A stretch of 64,000 bases of DNA from Phycisphaerae bacterium (GTDB taxonomy: Bacteria; Planctomycetota; Phycisphaerae; Phycisphaerales; Phycisphaeraceae): the NCBI GenBank assembly GCA_030432595.1, contig JAUIGU010000018.1, positions 22,226 through 86,225 on the forward strand. The letters are read 5' to 3'. The position numbers were made by a program, and so were the translations under genes. Positions 16,970 to 25,583 of this stretch are shown piece after piece. The notes under the pieces are model-generated. The model saw only the letters and a program-made list of their open reading frames with translations, made no database searches and was not told the origin of the DNA. Each line of letters begins with the position of its first letter. Position 1 is the stretch's first letter.

Positions 16970-18832
16970 ATGACGGAAGCCAACCCGACAACTCGATCGA
17001 CGTTGGCCCAGGGCGCGATCGTCCGGCTCGACCTCAGCCACCTGCAACACGTCGCCCTCGAAGACGCCCGACAGGCGAGGCGGGCGTGGGACACGCTGCA
17101 CGCGGCTTCGGCGTTGCAGGGAATTGTCAACCGCGAACGACCGCGGCTGTGGCTTCGGTTTGAGCCGAACGTCGATGACTTCTGGTGGGATGCGCTGCGC
17201 CGACCCGGCGAGTGGCTCGAAGGTGTCGAAGTTCACGACTCCGCAGGGCTCGAAGAGGCGCTCCGCGTGTTCCGGGCCGACTGGCGCGGCGTGGTGCTTT
17301 ACCCGGAACGGCCGTGGGCGGGCAGCAACGTCGCGAGTACCATCGCCGGCGTCGAGGACCGCGTGCCGCTGCGCTTCGACCCGTCCGCGGATTCGCTGTA
17401 CACGGCACTAAAGAAATGTGAACTCTGGGATGACGCCGAGGTGTTCCGGCTGTGCGATGACGTGGGACGACCGGTTTGGAACGAAGCCGACGGACCGACC
17501 GAGAAAACCCGGGCTCACCGTTGGCTGCTTGATCACTACATCCGCAACGGCCGCGTCAACGCCGACATCCTGGCTTACTACATCGACGCCTACTGGTTGA
17601 CCCAGCCCGGCCTGGATTCGCTGCCGAACTGCACGCTCACCAACCACGACTACTTCATCAGCCGCCGCGCTGCGTTTGTGGACCTGCATGTTTGGGAAGA
17701 AGAGACGCCGGTCGATGACCCCGAGCAGCCTCCCGGTTACGACCTGTCCCTGTTTCGCGAGACCCTTAAGGCGTTACAACAGCGCGCGGCCGGGATGATC
17801 CACGTCGGCGGCTTCACCCCCTGGCGCTGGAAGTACAGCAACGAGCCGGGCGCGGGTTCGCGTCACCACGGCGTACAGACCGAATGGAAAATGGTCAAAG
17901 AAGTCTCGGCGTACAACGGCTACCTCGACGCCGACGCCATCTCCTACGCGGGCATGACCAACGCGTCGTTTTACCAACACTTCCCGCGGCGCGAACGATA
18001 CCCGCAGACCCATGCACGAAAACCCAAAGCAACCTTCGGCCGTGAATCACCCGCCCGTCCAGAAGCGGATAGCGACGTCATCCACGTCATGCTTTACACG
18101 GGCGACTACGACTCGGCCGCCTGGCTGAATCGGCTGATCCCACAGTGGTGGACCGACCCCGCGCGCGGGACCATCCCGCTGAACTGGGCGTTCAACCCCA
18201 ACCTCGACCGCCGGGCTCCGCATGTGCTCGATTTCGTCCGGCGGAACGCCACACTGAACGACATTTTTATTTCCGGCAACTGCGGCGCGGGATACCTGAA
18301 CCCCGCCGAGTTGTCCGACCCGCGGCGCGATCCCGATGTTCCCGATGGTTGGGATATGTGGGTGTCGCATTGTCGATCGTTCTACCGCCGCTACGACCTG
18401 ACGATTACCGGCTTCATCATCGAAGGTTTGAGCGAAGGGCTCGACGGCGAAGGCCTCGCGCGATACGGGGCGGTCTCGCCTGACGGTTTGATCGCCCACC
18501 GCAAGCTCCCGGGCCCGGGTGTGCATGACTCGGGAATGCCGTACCTGAATATGGCGGCCGACCTGGGCGGCACGCCGCAGGAGGCGGCGGATGCGCTGCT
18601 CGCGGGACTCGATGGTGACAAGGTGCCATTCTACGCGTTTCGTACGGTGGTGCAGTCGCCGAGTTGGCACGCCGAACTGATGCGCTGTGTGTCGGAACGG
18701 CACGCGACGGTGCGATTCTGCGACGCCTACACGTTCTTCGGAGCGCTCAAGACGTCGCTGCTTGGGGAGTCTGAACAACCCACGCTCACGCCGGTAATCA
18801 AGCGGCCACGCGTTGCGTCTCCCCGTGGGTAG
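16970..18832 (+). CDS. GxGYxYP-family putative glycoside hydrolase
   Basis: 620 residues from the ATG at 16970. The defining GxGYxYP-type motif is seen as NCGAGYLNP at about residue 440, following an ISGN strand. The N-terminal third (LQGIVNRERPRLWLRF, VLYPE, GSNVASTIAGVED) fits the GxGYxYP N-terminal domain. No signal peptide is seen. Members are predicted glycosidases found next to polysaccharide-degradation genes, without a well-known substrate. The gene diverges from the GntR/LacI regulator and has an operator-like palindrome over its promoter. It is followed convergently, with a 51-base gap, by the second GH38 gene. Confidence 0.75.
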   Translation: MTEANPTTRSTLAQGAIVRLDLSHLQHVALEDARQARRAWDTLHAASALQGIVNRERPRLWLRFEPNVDDFWWDALRRPGEWLEGVEVHDSAGLEEALRVFRADWRGVVLYPERPWAGSNVASTIAGVEDRVPLRFDPSADSLYTALKKCELWDDAEVFRLCDDVGRPVWNEADGPTEKTRAHRWLLDHYIRNGRVNADILAYYIDAYWLTQPGLDSLPNCTLTNHDYFISRRAAFVDLHVWEEETPVDDPEQPPGYDLSLFRETLKALQQRAAGMIHVGGFTPWRWKYSNEPGAGSRHHGVQTEWKMVKEVSAYNGYLDADAISYAGMTNASFYQHFPRRERYPQTHARKPKATFGRESPARPEADSDVIHVMLYTGDYDSAAWLNRLIPQWWTDPARGTIPLNWAFNPNLDRRAPHVLDFVRRNATLNDIFISGNCGAGYLNPAELSDPRRDPDVPDGWDMWVSHCRSFYRRYDLTITGFIIEGLSEGLDGEGLARYGAVSPDGLIAHRKLPGPGVHDSGMPYLNMAADLGGTPQEAADALLAGLDGDKVPFYAFRTVVQSPSWHAELMRCVSERHATVRFCDAYTFFGALKTSLLGESEQPTLTPVIKRPRVASPRG

Positions 18833-18883
18833 CTTCGCGCGTCCAAGTAGACGTGCTTGAAAAACGTCATCGGGGCGCTGTCG

Positions 18884-21514
18884 TCAATAACCTTCGACCA
18901 GGTTCGTGGTCTCGGCGTGGACCGTCTTGTCGCGGCGCAGCAGCACCGTCTCTAATCCGTGAGCGGGTATTTGATCCCGCCAGACCGCGACGCCGTCGAG
19001 TTCCAGCGAAGCTGTGACGGATCGGCCGCGCTGATTGAGCAGCCGAACCACCAACGCGTCTCCCGATTCGGACCGTTTGACCGCGACCACGCGGGTCGTG
19101 CTAGGCGTGATGCCCAAACGCGGCCAGGGCTTACTGTCCGCTTCCACAGCTCCGTCGCCGTACAGCACTTGCCACACCGGCGGCATCTGAAGTTCGTCGG
19201 ACCGACGGTTCAGGTCGGAAGTGTCGTGGCGGTCGCCCCAGCAGACCTCGAACCGAAAGTCGTGTCCGCCCTGATCCTGCCGCGCCCGCGCGGACCGCCC
19301 GTGGTACGGATCGTCCGGCTTGATGCCGAAGGACGCGTAAGGCGGGCTGCGCAGCAGGTTGACGTAGAGCGCACCCCGCGTCAGCGCGTGGCCGTGGCTG
19401 CCGTCGTTGACCACGGACACGTGCCGGCCGTCCGGGTCCACCGCGGAGACCCAGCGCTGGTTGGGCTGGTCTTCGACGCGTGGTGTCGGCGTGCGCTCGG
19501 CCACACTGAACAGCGACTCCGACACGCCGCGCGCAGCGTTAAAGCCCAACGGGATCTCGAGCTTGAGCATGCGGTCGGCGTGTCGAAAGTGCACATGGTC
19601 ATGCAGAAACAAGCGGCCGTACCGAAGATCGAAAACGTATTTGCGGAGTAATGACGATCGTTCGTTGACGAACACGGCTTCGATGACACGGCGCAACGGG
19701 CCGTCCTCGACCACGCGGATCGGTGGGCTGGTGTTGGCACGGCCACGTTTGCGGTCCGTCGCGCGCGGCGCGAGTTGGTACGCCTCGGCAGTGGAGGCGA
19801 GCCGGAACCTTGCGGTGGGCTTCTTCCACGGCCGGCCACAGAAGCCGACGTGTGACTTTTGCGCCGCGTCGGGGTGTTCGCGCACCCACGCGGCGTCGCC
19901 GCAACTCCACGAGTGGTCGAAATCCTCGAACAGCACGGGTCGAAACGCGCCGGGCCCCACATGATTGACGTGGTGTTTGTCTTCCAACGCGTCGATCAGG
20001 CCCGTACGCGGGTTGATCGTGACCCTCCCGCAGGCCAAGTCAACGGTCCAGGTGGAGGGGCGATCCACGACGGCGGTCGGTGACGTGTTCCGCGGGCGGA
20101 CGACCGACGCTTCGAGCTTCTGGATTTCGAACGGCTGAAGGTCCAGCGCGACCAGGATGCGCGGCGTCCAGAGCGTGTCGAGGTTGTTCGCCGAGGCGAC
20201 ACGTTGATGCGGGACGCGCTTGCTTCCCTGGAGGATGCGGACATCTCCATCCTCGACCCAGCTGTGTGCGACGGTGTAATCGAGTTCCACAAGTCCGCGG
20301 AAGCGGTGGCCGTGCGGGTTGAACACATGGATCGGCACGGACGCGTTGTCGCCCCGTGTCTTGGTTTGTCGAAAGCTTGTGAACACCCCGAGCGTGGCCT
20401 CGCGCAGGGCGAGTTCGGCTCGCCCCAACCGAATCAACGCTTCGTGCTCAACCGCCGGCGTCCCCGTCCCCGTCAATACGTCGTGGAACTGGCAGAACAA
20501 CACGTCACGCCAGGCGGCGTCGATCTTTTGCGTCGGGTAGTGGCAATGCCCACTCCACCACGCCAGCGCCGCGAGGCGCTCGGTGCATGCAAGCAGCCCT
20601 TCGAGTCGGCGGTGAGCGCGCTTGACCCGGCTCATCGAGGTGTAGCAGCCCGGGAAGCTGTGCTGGATTTCGCCGGTGACGCTTGGTTGCTTCGCGTCGT
20701 CCTTTGTTTCCGCGAAGAACGCCTCGGGCGTCGAGTGAATCAAGCGGAGGTTTGGGCGGTCGTCCGCCAGTTCCCGCAGTTGGTCGTATTCGTGTCTCGA
20801 CATGCCGCCGCCGTGGTTGCCCACGCCCCAGCACAGGATGCTGGCCGGCTCGCCTCGGTAGTGCTCAAACGCCCAAGGACCCTTCACGCCCAGATCGAGC
20901 CGCTCGTCGCCGGGGTGCGATACGTACGCCTCGTCCGCGCGGCGGGCGACGACCGAAGCGCCGCTGCGGTCCTTCCAAGTGAAGTTGCCAGTGGGCAGGT
21001 CGTGCGTTCCGAAGTCGGGCCGGGTGAACAGGTACGCCTCGAAGCCGCAGCCCGCGAGTACCTGTGGCAGGCCCTCGGGGTGCCCGAAGCTGTCGAGGTT
21101 GTAAGCCACGCGCGGGCGCTTCCCGAAGCGTTCGACGAAATACCGCAGACCGACGAGGAACTGCCGGATGTGGCTCTCGCCGCCCGGCCCGTTGAGGTCG
21201 GGCTGGAGGTACGCCCCGCCCGCGACGTGCCAGCGTCCGGCCGCGACCAGCTTCTCGATGCGCGCGAACAACGCTGGGTCGTGCGCCTCGACCCACGCGT
21301 AAAGCAGGCTCTCGTTCTGGTTGAACACGAAGCCTTCGTGCGTTTCGCAGAAGTCCGCCGCGACGCGAATAGTCGAGAGCGTCTCGGCCAGGCCGTCCTC
21401 CCACGACCACAGCCACACGGGGTCCAGATGGGCGTGGCAGAGCAGGTGGATGTTTCGTGGCAACGGCGTGGTCCGTGGGTACGGCTTCAACTCCCCGAAA
21501 ACAGAACGTAGCAC
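18884..21514 (-). CDS. GH38-family alpha-mannosidase (second copy)
   Basis: About 876 residues. The open frame continues upstream over the SLC13 gene, but that part is only a shadow. The true start must lie near 21490-21514, because the catalytic domain begins at NIHLLCHAHLDPVWLWSWED (H29, D31 if GTG 21514 is used). GTG 21514 or TTG 21490, the latter overlapping the upstream stop, are the candidates. The nucleophile is D141 in AYNLDSFGHPEGLPQ. This HAHLDPVWLW type differs from the STHWDREWY type of the first copy, so the pair are distant subfamilies. Beta domains typical of GH38 follow. No signal peptide. It overlaps the upstream transporter end and is probably cotranscribed with it. Confidence 0.85.
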   Translation of the reverse strand: MLRSVFGELKPYPRTTPLPRNIHLLCHAHLDPVWLWSWEDGLAETLSTIRVAADFCETHEGFVFNQNESLLYAWVEAHDPALFARIEKLVAAGRWHVAGGAYLQPDLNGPGGESHIRQFLVGLRYFVERFGKRPRVAYNLDSFGHPEGLPQVLAGCGFEAYLFTRPDFGTHDLPTGNFTWKDRSGASVVARRADEAYVSHPGDERLDLGVKGPWAFEHYRGEPASILCWGVGNHGGGMSRHEYDQLRELADDRPNLRLIHSTPEAFFAETKDDAKQPSVTGEIQHSFPGCYTSMSRVKRAHRRLEGLLACTERLAALAWWSGHCHYPTQKIDAAWRDVLFCQFHDVLTGTGTPAVEHEALIRLGRAELALREATLGVFTSFRQTKTRGDNASVPIHVFNPHGHRFRGLVELDYTVAHSWVEDGDVRILQGSKRVPHQRVASANNLDTLWTPRILVALDLQPFEIQKLEASVVRPRNTSPTAVVDRPSTWTVDLACGRVTINPRTGLIDALEDKHHVNHVGPGAFRPVLFEDFDHSWSCGDAAWVREHPDAAQKSHVGFCGRPWKKPTARFRLASTAEAYQLAPRATDRKRGRANTSPPIRVVEDGPLRRVIEAVFVNERSSLLRKYVFDLRYGRLFLHDHVHFRHADRMLKLEIPLGFNAARGVSESLFSVAERTPTPRVEDQPNQRWVSAVDPDGRHVSVVNDGSHGHALTRGALYVNLLRSPPYASFGIKPDDPYHGRSARARQDQGGHDFRFEVCWGDRHDTSDLNRRSDELQMPPVWQVLYGDGAVEADSKPWPRLGITPSTTRVVAVKRSESGDALVVRLLNQRGRSVTASLELDGVAVWRDQIPAHGLETVLLRRDKTVHAETTNLVEGY

Positions 21515-22860
21515 AAGGCCGTCACCACCAGCGCGCCGATCAGGTTCAGCGCCAAGCCCTCCCGGGCCATCTTCGCCACGGTCAGGTCGCCCGTGCTGAA
21601 CACGATGGCGTTGGGCGGGGTGGCGACCGGGAGCATGAACGCGAAGCTGCAACTGATCGTTGCGGGCACCATGATCAGGCGCGGCTCGATCGCGCCGGCC
21701 ACCGCCATAGCGACCAGTACCGGCATCAAGACGTTCGCCGTCGCGGTGTTGCTCGTGACCTCCGTCAGGAACGTGACCCCCAGACACAGAAGCCCCATCA
21801 TGACCAGGATGTGCAGCGCGGTCACGCCCTGCAACGATTGGCCGAGCATTTCGCTCAGCCCGGAACTGCTGAACGCCCGCGCGATCGCGATACCCGCCGC
21901 GTACAGCAGGAGGATGCCCCAGGGGATCTTGACCGCGGTCTGCCAGTCCAAAAGGCGCTCGCCCTTGCCGTTGGGGATGATGAACATCGCGATCACCGAC
22001 AACAGCGCGACGCTGCTGTCGTGCATGCCCGTCAACCCCGTCAACGCGGACCACCCACCGAACGGCTCCGCCCGCGTCACCCACAGCAGCGCGGTCACGG
22101 CAAAGACGGCGAGCGTCCGCACTTCTTCGGTTCGCCAAGACCCCACTTCGGGCAGCTCAACGACGTCCCCCGATTTGAGTCCACGCGTCAACCAGAGCCA
22201 GGCGATCGGCAGCATGATCAGGACGATCGGAAGCGCCCACGTCATCCACCGCAGGAACGTGGGCTGCTCGCCGATCAACTTGCCGTACTGGTCCATGAAC
22301 ACCAGGTTGGGCGGGGTGCCGATGGGTGTGCCGATGCCGCCGATGCTCGCGGCGTAGGCGACGCCCAGCAGCAGCGCGGTCTTGAGACGTGCGTCGCCGA
22401 CGTTGCTGACCACCGCCAGCACGATGGGCAGAAGCATGAGTGTCGTGGCGGTGTTCGAGATCCACATGCTCAGCACCGCCGACGCGGCCATGAACCCGAA
22501 CACCAGGCGCCTGGGGCTGCCGCCGCCGATGAGACGCACGGTCGTCAGCGCGATCCGCCGGTGCGCGCCGCTACGCTCCATCGCGGTGGACAGGATGAAC
22601 CCGCCGAGCATCAAGAGGATGAGCTTATCGCCGTACGCCGCGCCGACCTGTGTGTAATCCAGCACGCCCACGGACGGCAAGACCGCCAGCGGGATCAGCG
22701 ACGTCGCGGGGATCGGGATCGGCTCGAAGATCCACCACGTCGCCGTCAGCAGCGTCACCCCCGCCGTCCACGCGATCTCCGGCGAGTGCCCGGCCTGGAA
22801 CAGACCCAGGCCCAGCATGAGCGAAAGCATCGGTCCGATGAACAGCAGCAGGGTCTTCAT
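21487..22860 (-). CDS. SLC13/DASS-family sodium-coupled anion transporter
   Basis: 457 residues, about 11 hydrophobic segments. Both Ser-Asn-Thr signatures of the DASS family are present: MWISNTATTLMLLP in the N-terminal half and TEVTSNTATANVLMPVL in the C-terminal half, plus the hairpin segment GGIGTPIGTPPN and its repeat LPVATPPNAIVFSTG. Family members import dicarboxylates, citrate or sulfate with sodium across the inner membrane. The substrate is not readable here. Overlap with the GH38 gene suggests that the transported anion may be an acidic sugar derivative or a released sulfate/carboxylate; inference only. Confidence 0.9.
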   Translation of the reverse strand: MKTLLLFIGPMLSLMLGLGLFQAGHSPEIAWTAGVTLLTATWWIFEPIPIPATSLIPLAVLPSVGVLDYTQVGAAYGDKLILLMLGGFILSTAMERSGAHRRIALTTVRLIGGGSPRRLVFGFMAASAVLSMWISNTATTLMLLPIVLAVVSNVGDARLKTALLLGVAYAASIGGIGTPIGTPPNLVFMDQYGKLIGEQPTFLRWMTWALPIVLIMLPIAWLWLTRGLKSGDVVELPEVGSWRTEEVRTLAVFAVTALLWVTRAEPFGGWSALTGLTGMHDSSVALLSVIAMFIIPNGKGERLLDWQTAVKIPWGILLLYAAGIAIARAFSSSGLSEMLGQSLQGVTALHILVMMGLLCLGVTFLTEVTSNTATANVLMPVLVAMAVAGAIEPRLIMVPATISCSFAFMLPVATPPNAIVFSTGDLTVAKMAREGLALNLIGALVVTALCYVLFSGS

Positions 22861-23131
22861 GAATCCGACGTGTCCGTGCGAGAAGCCATGAACTCAACCC
22901 CGGTGCAGAGCGGGGCCGGCGCGAAGTGACGCGGATCAAGATAGCGGCAGCGCCAAGGTCACGCGGATGTCGCGGTCCATCGCGGATCAGGCCATCCACC
23001 GCGGCAGGGGTGGTGGCAGTGATGTGGTGGTCCACATGATGTACGAGCAGAACATTTCGGGCCAGTCGGAGCTTTTCATTCAGCCGTGGATGTATGCCTA
23101 GGACACACGGCTGGAACCGAGAAAGACCCGT
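22861..23131. other. Intergenic stretch with an orphan open frame
   Basis: No assignable gene. A plus-strand frame is open from 22892 to the TAG at 23099-23101; its last 44 residues start at ATG 22967 and end with ...SELFIQPWMYA. The composition is protein-like, but there is no ribosome site. It may be the tail of a decayed gene. The promoter of the SLC13 gene is expected at the left end. Confidence 0.25.
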
Positions 23132-23791
23132 TCAGCATTGATCCGTCACATCAGCGATATCGCTTGGCCGGTCCGCGTCCGAGGTTGCGCTCGGTCCCGC
23201 CGGTTCGGTGGATGAAAAAACGCCGTCGCCAAGGATGCGCAAGAAGTGTTGCATCGACCGGTCCCGGCCGTTCAACAACGCTTCAATCTGTGAGAGTAGT
23301 TTGACCCGGTACAGCCCGGGGAACGGCTCGAACCAGCCTTGCTCGTTTTGATAAACAACGGCCACGTGCCGGTCGGGTTCGACGCGTGACGCGAGATGAA
23401 CAACCGAAGACGCGTGTGGATGAACGAGGTCGCACGAAGCCAGCAGTACCCAGTCATGGTTTTGTGCTTCGGCGTGCCGCAGCGCGGTGGCGAGGCCGCC
23501 GAGCGGTCCCAGCCCGGGGGTTGCGTCGCCGATGGTCGTGAGCATCAGGTCCTGGTAGGCGTCGTCACGGCCGGCCACCACGACGGTCGCGTTCGTGATC
23601 GGCGCGAACGCTTCGCAGACACGCGCCAGCAGAGCTGTGCCGTTCATCATCGCCCGGGCCTTGTCCGAACCGAATCGGCTGCTCTTGCCGCCGGCCAGCA
23701 CGTACAGCGGCCACGGCGGACCGAAAGCAAGCGCACGGTCATCGCCTCCGCCGCCCGCGTGCTCCGAACCGTTCGGGTGGGAGGAGGTCAC
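23132..23791 (-). CDS. mobA: MobA-like molybdenum cofactor guanylyltransferase
   Basis: 219 residues from GTG 23791, which overlaps the moeA stop (GTGA) and has GGAG nine bases upstream. The nucleotidyltransferase signature LAGGKSSRFGSDKA (residues ~30-43) is the MobA version of LAGGxSxRMGxDK. A later GLGPLGGLATAL and an LLASCDLV strand (the usual P-C-D metal-binding site) follow. MobA attaches GMP to molybdopterin to make the guanine dinucleotide cofactor in the cytoplasm. It is the last gene of the moaE-moeA-mobA unit. The N-terminal ~25 residues are rich in Gly/Asp and unlike the family core. Confidence 0.85.
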   Translation of the reverse strand: MTSSHPNGSEHAGGGGDDRALAFGPPWPLYVLAGGKSSRFGSDKARAMMNGTALLARVCEAFAPITNATVVVAGRDDAYQDLMLTTIGDATPGLGPLGGLATALRHAEAQNHDWVLLASCDLVHPHASSVVHLASRVEPDRHVAVVYQNEQGWFEPFPGLYRVKLLSQIEALLNGRDRSMQHFLRILGDGVFSSTEPAGPSATSDADRPSDIADVTDQC

Positions 23792-25056
23792 CGGGCAAGA
23801 CTCCAGGGAAACCAACGGCGGGCCTCCGGTTCATCCGCGGCGGCGTGGGCGGGCAACTCGAAGCAGCCGTCGGATCGCCCGATCGCCGCGACGTCTCCCG
23901 AGCCGCGGTGTTCGACCGGGCGTAGGGAGCCGGGTTCGGTCAAAGCCGCGGGCACGTAATGCCAGAACTCGGCCGGGCGTCGCGCGACAGGCCCGGGCGC
24001 GACGGCGTGGCGTGGGCGCGTGTCAATGTGCTCGATCCCCGCAAGCTTACGCAACACATCCCCGGCCAGAACCACAGCGCCAACCAGCGCCGACACCGGG
24101 TTGCCCGGCAGCGCGATCACCGGCAGCTCGCCCGGGAGCACCGCCCCGAGATTCGGTTTGCCCGGGCGCATCGCCAAGTGGTGATAGATGACCTCGGCAC
24201 CCAACGCAAGAAGCGCATCGGGTACGTAGTCGTGATCGCCCATTGAAATCCCCCCGGTCGTGACCACGGCGTCGCACTTTTCCGACAGCCGCTTCAGTGT
24301 CGAGTCGGTCGCTTCCAGGCGGTCCGGGACATTGACGACGTCCACGACCTCGCACCACGGGGCTGTGGACAGAAGCGCTCGCAGGGACGGGCCGTTGCTG
24401 TCGCGCACCTGTGCTTCGCTCTGCGCCGATGTTGATGCGGAAGCGAGCTCGTTCCCGGTGACGGCGATTCCGACACGCACGCGTCGGAACACTTGCACTG
24501 ACGAGCACGCGTTAGATGCCAGCGTCGTGACCACGGCGGGGTTGATGACACGCCCGGGTTCAGACAACAAGTCGCCGGCTCGAGCGTTCTCACCGCGACG
24601 TCGGATGTTGGCCCCGGTGAGAACATCCTGCACCGCATTTTTTCGAAACCGGATCACGCCGCCGGCTTCATCCACCCATTCGCGTTTGATCACAGACGTG
24701 CTGCCGACCGGCACCAGCCCACCCGTAAAGACCCGGGCGACCTGTCCGGGCAATAGTGGTGGCGGGGTCGTGCCCGTCACCACCTCGAACGCCACGTTCA
24801 TCTCAGGCAGCGCAGACTCGCGACCGCGCAGGGCTTCGAGGGCTTCGGCGTGCAGGGCGTATCCATCGACGGCGGAATGGTCCGCGGCCGGGCTGTCGCG
24901 GTCGGCATGGATTGCTTCGGCAAGCACACGCCCGGCGGCCTGTTCCAGCGGTACGGACTCCACGCCGACCGCGGCGACTCGGGCCGTCATCGCCGCCGCG
25001 GCCGTAACCGGGTCGACCATCGGCGGCAGCACGGCCTCGACGCGCTTACCGGGCAT
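23788..25056 (-). CDS. moeA: Molybdopterin molybdenumtransferase MoeA
   Basis: About 422 residues, normal for MoeA. Key segments: DHSAVDGYAL (~45-54), the GTTPPPLLPGQVARVFTGG loop, the MPT/Mo-binding GGISMGDHDYV, and MRPGKPNLGAVLPGELPVIALPGNPVSAL. MoeA inserts molybdate into adenylylated molybdopterin. The start is set at ATG 25056, inside the end of moaE (11-base overlap); ATG 25020 is an alternative with no better ribosome site. Tight overlaps on both sides indicate one transcript for the three cofactor genes. Confidence 0.93.
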   Translation of the reverse strand: MPGKRVEAVLPPMVDPVTAAAAMTARVAAVGVESVPLEQAAGRVLAEAIHADRDSPAADHSAVDGYALHAEALEALRGRESALPEMNVAFEVVTGTTPPPLLPGQVARVFTGGLVPVGSTSVIKREWVDEAGGVIRFRKNAVQDVLTGANIRRRGENARAGDLLSEPGRVINPAVVTTLASNACSSVQVFRRVRVGIAVTGNELASASTSAQSEAQVRDSNGPSLRALLSTAPWCEVVDVVNVPDRLEATDSTLKRLSEKCDAVVTTGGISMGDHDYVPDALLALGAEVIYHHLAMRPGKPNLGAVLPGELPVIALPGNPVSALVGAVVLAGDVLRKLAGIEHIDTRPRHAVAPGPVARRPAEFWHYVPAALTEPGSLRPVEHRGSGDVAAIGRSDGCFELPAHAAADEPEARRWFPWSLAR

Positions 25057-25486
25057 CCGCGTGCCCCGAATCATCACGATCGCCGGCAAACACCGGCGTC
25101 TTCCACAGCGCCACGTCTCGCTTCATCCGATCGATAAACGCGTCCAGGGCGGCGATGCCCTCTTTGCGGTGGGTCGAAAAAACCGTCAACCGAAACGACA
25201 CCGCACCGACCGGCACCCGCCCGACGCTGTGCGCAACATGCACCGCGTTGACGCCGTACTCGGCAACGATGGCGTCGGCGAGTACGCGCAGTTGCCTGCT
25301 CGTCATCGGTTCGTACGCCTCATAGTCCAAGGACGTGATCAGTCGTCCGGCTTCGTGCGGTCGAACCACCCCCTCAAACACGAGGGTCGCGCCCGCACCC
25401 GGGCAGGTCATGACCGCCGAGATTGGGAGCGGGCCGTCGCGTAACTCAACGGTCACCACAGGGCTTGTCGCGTTGGTGGCGGGCAT
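25046..25486 (-). CDS. moaE: Molybdopterin synthase catalytic subunit MoaE
   Basis: 146 residues. MoaE features: GATLVFEGVVRPHE near residue 33, LDYEAYEPM, HSVGRVPVGAVSF, then THRKEGIAALDAFIDRMK and the DVALWK segment, which contain the lysines and arginine used in sulfur transfer. With MoaD it converts cyclic pyranopterin monophosphate to molybdopterin; no moaD or moaA is in the window. It leads the moaE-moeA-mobA operon, 97 bases below the B12-domain regulator on the same strand, so read-through from that gene is possible. Confidence 0.92.
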   Translation of the reverse strand: MPATNATSPVVTVELRDGPLPISAVMTCPGAGATLVFEGVVRPHEAGRLITSLDYEAYEPMTSRQLRVLADAIVAEYGVNAVHVAHSVGRVPVGAVSFRLTVFSTHRKEGIAALDAFIDRMKRDVALWKTPVFAGDRDDSGHADAR

Positions 25487-25583
25487 GGTGGGGTGATTGA
25501 CAATGCGGTGGATGGCAATGTTACCCCGCCGGCTTCAATCGCCGTTCGGATGTCAACGAGCAGGCCTGATCAGACCGTGCGAA

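Noticed and set aside
21515..22138. Upstream extension of the second GH38 frame to give a 1,084-residue protein
   Set aside because: The extra N terminus is a low-complexity shadow of the SLC13 gene; the catalytic domain begins at about 21448.
21457..22929. 490-codon plus-strand frame opposite the SLC13 transporter
   Set aside because: Composition dominated by Arg, His, Gln and Asp repeats; the reverse strand carries both SNT signatures of a real transporter.
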